NCBI RefSeq assembly: GCF_036711975.1
Contig: NC_091975.1
Span: 374,501-438,500 of the forward strand
From: Onthophagus taurus
Lineage: Eukaryota > Arthropoda > Insecta > Coleoptera > Scarabaeidae
Length of the DNA stretch: 64,000 bases
Direction: 5' to 3'
Below, piece after piece: positions 58,801 through 64,000 of this stretch; within the stretch, counting starts at the first letter, position 1; each line of letters begins with the position of its first letter. The notes under the pieces were generated by a model that did no database searches, was not told the origin of the DNA, and saw nothing but the letters and a program-made list of their open reading frames with translations. A program made the translations under genes and the position numbers.

Positions 58801-60337
58801 GTGTAAACGCGATTCCTGTGAATGCTGCGTTTAAAAAAACCCGAACAACCTTTTATTAAAAAAAAATAGAATTAGAAAAAAAATTATTAAAACAACCCCG
58901 GTTTTAATTTACCATCACAACTATAAATTCCGTAATGTTTACCGGAACTTCGATCTCCGCATACTTTACAAGGAATATCTAGGAGACGGTCACCTAAAAA
59001 TAAATCTTGAATAATGATATAAATTAAACTAATTAAAGAAGTAAATTAATAAACAAACTGACAGCTTTTGATTGCTAATTTGACAAGTGACGTGAAAGAA
59101 TCAAAATAATTTCAAATTTTTTTTAAATTAAACTATGGAATTGTAATTGCAAAAGTTTTTTTTAAAATAAACAAATTTTTAATTAAACTTGTTAATTAAC
59201 AACGAAATTAAAACCAAATAACAATAAAAAATAAACCACATTAATAATTTTTTATGCTGTTTTGACTATTCAGTATCACCCCGAACAAAAAAGTCAAATT
59301 AGCGTTTAAAACGTCTTTTTTAATTTTAATTAAATCGAACAAATAAATTATAATCGACAAAAAAAAGGTAAGGAACATAAAGAAATCATTAATTAATATA
59401 TCTAAATATAATTGTTATTGTATAATTTATGTCTTATGAAATAATTTCAATTTTATGAATAAATTATTTTAAAACTAACTTCACAACTATTATTTCAATT
59501 TACTTGACAGGTGAAGTGTCAAAAATGACATTAATAAATAACCTCAAAAGATTGACTTTTTAAGATAACCTCAATTCTTGAAAATGACAGATAAGTGTCA
59601 AATTTGAAAATTAAAATTAACCTAAAAATTTTCTCTTAAAAATAAATTTATTTATAATTATACGGTTCAATAAACACGATGAAGAGTTGAGAATTAAAAG
59701 CTAATTTTAAATAAAAATTTCCGGGTTCCTAGAATTTAAATTTTTATTCGGTTAATTTTTTTTGTCATTTTTAGAATGTCCAAATATCATAATAGTAATT
59801 GAAAAGAAAGTACTGCAATCTAACGGGGCAATTTATATTTATTATTAACAAAACTAGGAAGGCTATTGTTTGCAACTCAACCGTTTCCGAAAATTTCAAC
59901 TCAAAACCGTGTACAAATTGATTTTTATTCTTTACTATAATACATAAACCTTTATTACTCAATTATTAACCAAATTTACAGTATTTTTTTTTGTTATCGT
60001 TACGAAACTTATTTTGATTGCAATGAGGAAAAAAATAAGATACTCGACTTCGTTTTATGATTTATAGTTTCGAGAAATCCTCGCTTAATCCTCGACTCTA
60101 TTCAAATTCTCCGAAGCGTTGTCTTTTGGAGACAATCAAATTTGTGATAATGGAGTCATTGGTGTTTAAGAAATCATCTCGTAATCTGACTTTCAAAACA
60201 AAAAAATCAAAAAAATAAATGAGTGCAAAATCAAATAAAAGTGATAATTTAAATTTTACATTAAACAAAAAAGAATCAAAATCAAAAATGCTGCTTATTG
60301 ATATGATAGAGTAATTGAAAAATTTACCTGTACCCAT
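37856..60337 (-). CDS. dsf: Nuclear receptor dissatisfaction (NR2E4)
   Basis: Seven exons: 60328-60337 (MGT plus one base), 58913-58993, 58688-58849, 39084-39409, 38879-39031, 38165-38486 and 37856-38112. They join in frame to 436 residues. The DNA-binding domain (residues 5-84) has [14 protein letters not shown], the P-box CDGCSG and the D-box region [32 protein letters not shown] follows across the 19-kb intron 3. The hinge is short and rich in proline, histidine and serine. The ligand-binding domain runs to the helix-12 region [20 protein letters not shown] and the KATGD insert separate it from tailless and Hr51. In Drosophila dsf is a nuclear repressor acting in sexually dimorphic neurons; that role here is inference. 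The hinge is far shorter than in Drosophila. Intron 3 (39410-58687) holds most of the transposons and several GC-rich islands. Confidence 0.95.
39700..40300. repeat. 21-bp period minisatellite, copy 1
   Basis: Degenerate 21-bp units such as GATAATGCTTGCAAAAGATTA. Because the period is seven codons, one minus frame stays largely open with a heptad-like pattern (LLQALS, LLSAI and similar). Its distal part is almost repeated at 43040-43660. I see no sign that it is a gene. Confidence 0.8.
40448..42651 (-). mobile_element. piggyBac-family transposon
   Basis: Exactly flanked by TTAA (40444-40447, 42652-42655). The terminal repeats CCTTCCGAGTGCA and CCTTTCAAGTGCA are inverted, and ATGACCCC/GGGGTC subterminal repeats lie just inside. 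2204 bp, inserted in the mariner relic. Confidence 0.9.
40612..42300 (-). pseudogene. piggyBac transposase, two frameshifts
   Basis: Starts [17 protein letters not shown] with an acidic N-terminus. The transposase core has [14 protein letters not shown] (first catalytic D), [11 protein letters not shown] (second) and [12 protein letters not shown] (third region). A cysteine-rich zinc-finger end follows ([33 protein letters not shown]). One lost base near 41140 and another near 40775 break the frame. All key residues remain, so inactivation is recent. Confidence 0.92.
43040..43890 (-). repeat. Partial duplication: minisatellite plus mariner fragment
   Basis: 43075-43660 repeats the 21-bp array. 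43620-43890 repeats both flanks of the mariner relic (GATGCGATTTCTGAGCTCTT, and AAAGTGAGAAGGCGCTCCGT) without piggyBac. It therefore shows an empty or pre-insertion arrangement with internal deletion. Confidence 0.75.
43895..44315. mobile_element. MITE with ~118-bp inverted repeats
   Basis: TA-flanked. The ends CAGCGTGTCCCGTATCTTCC pair with the right end, and the pairing runs to AACAGTTCCCGTGCGG. The GC-rich centre (about 44010-44195) is non-coding. Confidence 0.85.
44723..45812 (+). pseudogene. Transposase of element A, two frameshifts
   Basis: N-terminal helix-turn-helix ([17 protein letters not shown], later [20 protein letters not shown]), first D in [15 protein letters not shown], then after a shift near 45350 LWFQQD (second D). 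After another shift near 45490 come [20 protein letters not shown] (third D) and a C-terminus to 45812. The usual GAPAH after the second D is replaced by HLDVRR, a local lesion. Confidence 0.88.
46649..47068. mobile_element. Harbinger-like MITE nested in B
   Basis: The ends GGGTACGTTCAGCAGGTGTC and the inverse of GACACCGGCTGAACATGCCC pair. They are flanked by a 3-bp ATT duplication (46646-46648, 47069-47071). Same terminal style as the Harbinger derivative in SMC1 intron 5. Confidence 0.7.
47072..47768 (-). pseudogene. Transposase relic of element B
   Basis: The minus strand reads an HTH region ([20 protein letters not shown], then [20 protein letters not shown]), then [20 protein letters not shown] and [18 protein letters not shown], in more than one frame. 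The third catalytic block is absent because the sequence runs into the MITE and TIR. Confidence 0.75.
48635..48800. repeat. 21-bp minisatellite, copy 3 fragment
   Basis: Nearly identical to 43090-43260 (GATACTATTGATAGAAAACTA and following units). It marks where elements A and the 43895 MITE landed. Confidence 0.75.
48970..50320. other. GC-rich islands in dsf intron 3
   Basis: 48970-49460 and 49900-50320 are clearly richer in GC than the surrounding DNA and contain no transposon signature. Around 49000-49280 three frames on both strands are open, but none shows a domain or plausible splice context. Two CACGTG E-boxes lie at about 49991 and 50045. Candidate enhancers of dsf; function is inference. 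Confidence 0.4.
50385..50670. other. GC-rich island, possible enhancer
   Basis: Unique-looking sequence with homeodomain-type TTAATGATGATG and GC-rich words (CCGCGGTGGC), directly before the (AAT)n tail of a LINE. No coding evidence. Confidence 0.35.
50787..52493 (-). mobile_element. Mariner-like element with ~155-bp TIRs
   Basis: TA-flanked. The ends CAGGGTGCCCGGAAATTGCG and CAGGGTGTCCGGAAATTGCG pair over about 155 bp. 1707 bp, inserted in the LINE 3' UTR. The cleanest mariner copy of the window. Confidence 0.92.
50938..51923 (-). pseudogene. Mariner-like transposase, one frameshift
   Basis: From [20 protein letters not shown]: an HTH region of the type seen in many insect mariner-like proteins, a second HTH ([20 protein letters not shown]), then RNFPEK. 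A shift at the A-run near 51465 leads to [42 protein letters not shown] and [20 protein letters not shown]. The triad is DDD. One lesion only, so recently active. Confidence 0.9.
52850..54375 (-). pseudogene. CR1-group-like reverse transcriptase, frameshifted
   Basis: First frame (54375-53770): [44 protein letters not shown] and [16 protein letters not shown] shift near 53770 leads to the second frame with [12 protein letters not shown] and the catalytic YADDTQLY, then a C-terminal domain ending [11 protein letters not shown]. Motif order is that of a LINE RT. The (ATT)n tail suggests the CR1/L2 or Jockey side; the clade is not certain. Confidence 0.85.
54645..54990. other. GC-rich island in dsf intron 3
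   Basis: Unique-looking. A minus frame is open for 123 codons (54605-54976) but shows no known domain or codon-level sign of conservation that I can judge. Possibly regulatory. Confidence 0.35.
55075..55265. repeat. CTAG-rich hairpin repeat, best copy
   Basis: Arms AACTAGATACATTCGGGTTT and the inverse AAATCCGAATGTTTCTAGTT enclose GCCGTG/CACGGC and a loop of about 10 bases. A second inverted segment (AACACTAGAACTAGAAACAT) follows at 55236. Family members are listed at 7190. Confidence 0.8.
55441..58087. mobile_element. TIR element carrying a satellite array
   Basis: The ends GTAGAAACCACGAGAGCTGG (55441) and the inverse GTAGACGCCACGAGAGCTGG (58087) form imperfect 20-bp TIRs, flanked by TATA on each side (55437-55440, 58088-58091). 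The inside is mostly a tandem array; no transposase frame. Non-autonomous. Confidence 0.65.
55895..57735. repeat. Satellite array, ~189-bp unit, about ten copies
   Basis: Units contain AACCCAACAATTATTATACA, TCATTTTAAAGAGAAA, TTCCAGGAATTTTTAAATTA and TTTAGGTTATACGAAAATGT. Inner copies are nearly identical while the outermost (55895 and 57545 onwards) are more diverged, the usual result of unequal exchange. Confidence 0.92.
58207..58262. repeat. CTAG-family fragment
   Basis: TTTCTAGTTCTGGGTCTAAT and TTAGTTCTAGTTTTAGTTCA are shared with 7280-7320. Confidence 0.6.
58370..58560. other. GC-rich block next to dsf exon 3
   Basis: Lies in intron 3, just downstream of the zinc-finger exon on the transcribed strand. 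Contains GTTCACGCGAAC, a 12-bp palindrome. Possibly splice-regulatory or enhancer sequence. Confidence 0.3.
58994..60327. other. dsf intron 1
   Basis: AT-rich, no transposon signature or gene seen. Its left part is low complexity; the right end is the donor GTAAAT after the 10-bp coding exon. Confidence 0.5.
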
Positions 60338-61020
60338 TCTTCGGCCTTGTCCTGACCGGACTTTGTTCCAAATGGACGAATCAATTTTGGTGGTTGTCTT
60401 TGGGCACTGGAGGTGGTGGTTTTGCGCAAAATTCGAAACGGAAACACGTGAAATCTGCACCGCGCCGCGTGACTTCCAACGCTGAAAAGCGACTGGACGA
60501 CCTGCGAAGAGCCACCTTCCACAGTCCGCATGCCATTTTGTCACACCCCTGCCAGGCCATCCCCACTACAAAATCCAGAGGGTGTGACTTTGAGAATTGA
60601 GGTAACACGATCTCTAGAAATGCTGCAAAAAAAATTATATGTACTTAAAATTTTGGTTAAATTCAATAATAATAATAATGTATTGAATTAAAATTTGTTT
60701 TAATTTTTCTAATTAAACCAATATTTTTATGGTCACATTTCGAAAAATATATAAATGGCGTAAAAGATTCTTTTGTTCAATTTTTTTTTTGATTTTTTAG
60801 TATTTTGATCATCATCTGACTGCAAAGTGGTTTGAAAAAATTTGATTGGTTGTTGGTAAGGGGTGGCCACGCCTTGCGTTGGCAGTCGTTACGCCCACCT
60901 GGTCTGTTCACACACTTTACAACCACGGGTCACTAGATAGGACACGGGCGATTTACAGGGTGTGGAGCTCCCCCTTTTTGGTGGAATAACTTAACACCAT
61001 CTGAGCAGCAACGAAAGGGG
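60338..61020. promoter_or_regulatory. dsf leader and likely promoter region
   Basis: 60338-60610 is GC-rich leader directly upstream of the dsf ATG on the minus strand. 60840-61010 is a second GC-rich block (GGGGTGGCCACGCC, AGTCGTTACGCCCACC). No TATA box placed. Overlapping open frames here are due to composition. Confidence 0.45.
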
Positions 61021-61216
61021 GGAGATCAAGAAAAGGTTTTTTATTTATACATACTTTTTTCTTACAAAATAAACTTCAAAAATTAAAAAAAAAATTGATC
61101 CTCAAACTAACATTCAGGCTATTTTAGCCAGATTTAAATTGTATATAAATTTTAGATCTATGTCTAGTTCAATAAAAATATACAACTGAACCCAGCCCAA
61201 TCCCAAGGTTTATATA

Positions 61217-61865
61217 CAGTGTGTCCCCGGATAGGTGAAACGACTCTTATAAAAGGTAAATTTTTTTCGATATTAATTGTCATTTTTTGGGGTTTAGCAC
61301 TGCTTGATTAAAGACTAATTTTAAACATATTTTCAATTTTTTAAAAACAAGTGAGCCTTGACAGTGAAAGAAAAACTCTTTTTGTGGCAGGTAAAGTATC
61401 TTTTCTGTTTACAGTACGTGAAAGTGTTACTAAGAAGTTTTGTTCAGAATGAAAAACTATGGCCATATGCAAATTTTCGGATTGATCGGCCTACTTTGAA
61501 AATATCCATATCAAACAATTTTATTTCTAACAAGCCATGGATAAAACAAAATTGCTTTCCTGTCACTAGTAATCTGTCAAACTGTAATTTAGTAAATTTA
61601 AAGTGTTATGGAATCGGGGAAAAACCGATAAATGTGGCAACTTGTTGGCGTTTAATCAAAAGTTAAAAAATCAAAAGTTAGTTATCAAAGTAGGCCGATG
61701 ATTCCGAAAATTTGCATATGGCCCTAACTTTTCATTCTGAATAAAATTTCTTAGTAATATTTTACCATACTGTAAAGAGAAAAGGCACTTTACCTAATGC
61801 ACAAGAAGTTTTCGCAAAAAATTTACATTTTATAAGAGTCGTTTCACCTATCCGGGGACACACTG
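61217..61865. mobile_element. Foldback element, TA target
   Basis: TA-flanked. The ends CAGTGTGTCCCCGGATAGGT pair, and arms of more than 200 bp also share ATGGCCATATGCAAATTTTC inverted. The short unpaired centre (about 61520-61670) is non-coding. It lies upstream of dsf. Confidence 0.88.
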
Positions 61866-62454
61866 TATAAGAGGTTCGTACGCAATCATACTGCGCATTA
61901 CGTCACATGTGGAAAATAATACCGCCAAGCAATTCAAATTAAAGAAAGGCATGGAGCACCACATGGCCATGAGGTTGCGTGCGCAATCCGTGATCGCTTA
62001 CGTCACGAAACACTCCTGCCCTTGCCCCTCGCCCACAAACTAAAATCAAAGTATTGCAGCATAGGAACTTAGACAACCTTTAATATAAACTGACCGGCAA
62101 AAAAAACCGGCCACTATAAATTTGCCACAACTTCAAAGCTGGCTTTCTCGCGAACCGCGCATTCGATTTTGATGATTCTTTTTTTGATGGATAGGTTGAT
62201 TCTTCTGTAATAATCCTGCGATAGAAATTTTCGTTCAGATTTTAATTTTAGCATATACGGGGTGAGAAAAATGAGTAAGACTTTTATTCTCGAAATTTGT
62301 AACACCCTGCGGGGTGCAGTTGCTACAGCAGAGGGTATTACCTGGAATCAAACAGTAGCCCAATCTTTTCTGAGCATTTTCTTTTTTTATTCACTCTCTT
62401 ATCTCTGTTACTAACGAAGATGCAGTATTTTAAAGCGATCGCCTGTGAAAACAA

Positions 62455-62830
62455 GATGAGTGACAATAGTAGCTGATGACCGTTTTATTGTTCTAAGCAA
62501 TCGTAGAACGACAGCTGTAGAGGCCGCTGTGATGTCAGTGAGAGAACCATTCGCTGAAAACTTGCTAGAACTGGTTTGGCTGCAAGAAGGCTGCCAAAGG
62601 GCTGAGGCTGCTTATTAGATATCGACGTGCACGTCTTCAATCTGCGCGCTTACATGTGAATTGGGAGATCGAGCAATGGAAAAATGAGTACTGCAATGGA
62701 GGTCTTTTTTACGGATGAGTAAAAACCCGATAGTCAGAAACGAATATGAAGACGTTGAAATGAAAGATTTGTGGACTACACAATTATGAATCAATTGTCC
62801 GGTAGGACAGGATGACGACGAATGCGTCTC
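62455..62830 (+). pseudogene. Plus-strand Tc1 transposase fragment
   Basis: Reads VADDRFIVLSNRRTTAVEA and RYRRARLQSARLHVNWEIEQ in shifting frames. This is the same HTH region as the minus-strand copy to its right, in opposite orientation. Confidence 0.65.
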
Positions 62831-63879
62831 TGAAGTTAGTCCCAAAGATGTTCGATAGTGTTAAGGTCCGTTCAATACCCATCTCATCAAAATATTCGCT
62901 AACCACACGTGCTACGTGCGGTCGCGCATTGTCATGCATTACCGTGAATCCGTCACCAATAAAATGGGAATAGGGCACGACAGCTTCTTGCAGAATATCT
63001 TCGATATAACGGTGGGCATTTAGCGTGCCATTTTCAACAAAGATGACCGCTGTATACGCTTCCGTCGAAATACCCGCCGATACCATGACCGAACCTCCAT
63101 GGAAAGGTACTCTTTCCGAAATTGTGCATTCATTACGACGTCTCCACACTCGTTCTCGATCATCAGGTGACCGGAGACAAAATCGGGACTCATCAGTGAA
63201 GAGCACCTTACCACAGTATAAAGTAAAGCAGTAGTCTCACTTCGTGTCGGCACGTTTGACGTCGTGTCCGTAGATTTTTTACTGCGCATCCGCTGCGCGC
63301 ATCATTGAAATAAATGTTGCAACAAACTTTTATGTCGATGATAAAGATCACGTACTCATAAGGTAGCAAACGTAGTATGAATGCGCGCAGCGTGTGCGCT
63401 GTAGCAAATCTGATTACGCCATATAAGGCAAGTGAGACTACTGATTTACTTTATACTGTGACCTTACCCCATTGTTCCATTTCCCAATTCGTATGTAGGT
63501 GTCCAAATTGAAGACGTGCTCGCCGATATCTCTGGAGCAGCCGCTGTCTTTTGGCAGTTAGATCACTTTCTGCAAGTTTTCGACGAATGGTTCTTTCACT
63601 TACGTCAACCCCACGCACCATTTGAAGGCGATGCCGACTTTCTACAGCAGTCGTTCTACGATTCCTCAGAGTGTTTAGCACAATAAATCGATCATTAACT
63701 GCTGTTGTCACTCGTCTTCTACCGGAACCTTGCCGCCTAGTAAAATTTCCTGTTTCGACATATCGGTTCCAGGCATCCTGAACTGTTGTTCGGGGTACAC
63801 CCAACGTATGGGCAACGTACCGCTGACTTTTGCCATCTTCAATTAAACTAATAATACCCGCAACATCAGTTATTGACAA
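62784..63879 (-). pseudogene. Minus-strand Tc1 transposase, broken
   Basis: N-terminal part (63451-63879): two HTH motifs (DVAGIISLIEDGKSQRYVAH, DVSERTIRRKLAESDL) and the GSGRRR linker. Between 63207 and 63450 a foreign AT-rich insertion interrupts it. C-terminal part: FTDESRFCL (first D), SVMVSAGI, VMHDNARPHVARVV (second D) and, in another frame, NTIEHLWD (third, E); the WPxRSPDL stretch is deleted. Not functional. Confidence 0.85.
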
Positions 63880-64000
63880 CTGTCAATTTACTATTCGAAA
63901 CAACTGACATACGCTACCTAGCGCGCCACCTTATTTTGTATGCTTATTTGTCTTGTTTTCACAGGCGTTCGCTTTAAAACACTGCATCTTCGTTAGTAAC

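Larger units (their letters stand above)
62090..64000. mobile_element. Tc1-like element or head-to-head pair, right end outside
   Basis: GTTACTAACGAAGATGCAGT at 62407 recurs inverted at the very end of the window (63981-64000), so a long inverted repeat frames the segment 62407-64000 and continues outside. Confidence 0.7.

Noticed and set aside
37856-60337. tailless or Hr51 as the identity of the nuclear receptor
   Set aside because: CDGCSG P-box with FKRSIHRNR and the TCKATGD insert fit dsf (NR2E4). Tailless has CDGCAG, and Hr51 differs strongly in the second finger.
60098-60608. Several overlapping 75-148 codon frames near the dsf start
   Set aside because: Composition effect of the GC-rich leader; only the ATGGGTACAG exon at 60328-60337 is supported by splicing to exon 2.

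Overview
The window is nuclear DNA from an arthropod, almost certainly an insect and plausibly a beetle. The evidence is AT-rich spacers, short GT-AG introns, an orthologue of the insect nuclear receptor dissatisfaction, an insect-type DnaJ-1/Hsp70 pair, and very dense cut-and-paste transposons with TA, TTAA or 3-bp target duplications. The beetle assignment is inference. I see no rRNA, tRNA or CRISPR array.

Host genes, left to right: (1) 1380-5949 +, the 3' part of a receptor with three CUB domains, an LDLa module and two alternative last exons; (2) 12445-13372 -, a 290-residue WD40 protein; (3) 14309-14551 +, a lysine-rich protein resembling SMKR1; (4) 17955-21089 +, a cytosolic Hsp70 ending in EEVD, whose first intron holds on the opposite strand (5) an intact DnaJ-1-type Hsp40, 18183-19157; (6) 22568-31724 -, cohesin subunit SMC1, nine exons, 1225 residues; (7) 34836-35808 -, ER peroxiredoxin 4, ending DDEL; (8) 36049-37306 +, a charged coiled-coil protein probably related to CCDC181, divergent from Prx4; (9) 37856-60337 -, nuclear receptor dsf (NR2E4), seven exons, with a 19-kb third intron. 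Exons of the spliced genes were joined by reading frame, splice dinucleotides and family conservation.

Most of the rest is mobile and repetitive. There are Tc1/mariner elements with long or IR/DR-type inverted repeats, foldback elements ending CAG(G)GTGTCC-like with TA duplications, a piggyBac with TTAA ends, PIF/Harbinger derivatives (one keeps a relic Myb/SANT gene), two LINEs with readable insertion structure, several tandem arrays, and a CTAG-rich hairpin family in many copies. The large introns of SMC1 and dsf act as transposon sinks. In dsf intron 3 a Harbinger-like MITE sits in a foldback mariner, which sits in a second mariner, which sits in a duplicated 21-bp minisatellite.

Functional links: Hsp40 and Hsp70 are co-chaperones and are physically nested here. 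The two putative ciliary genes (SMKR1-like, CCDC181-like) each carry an RFX X-box-like palindrome about 75-90 bp before the ATG. A GCGCCATCTA motif resembling the insect CTCF core recurs in gene borders and in every unit of the array between SMC1 and Prx4.
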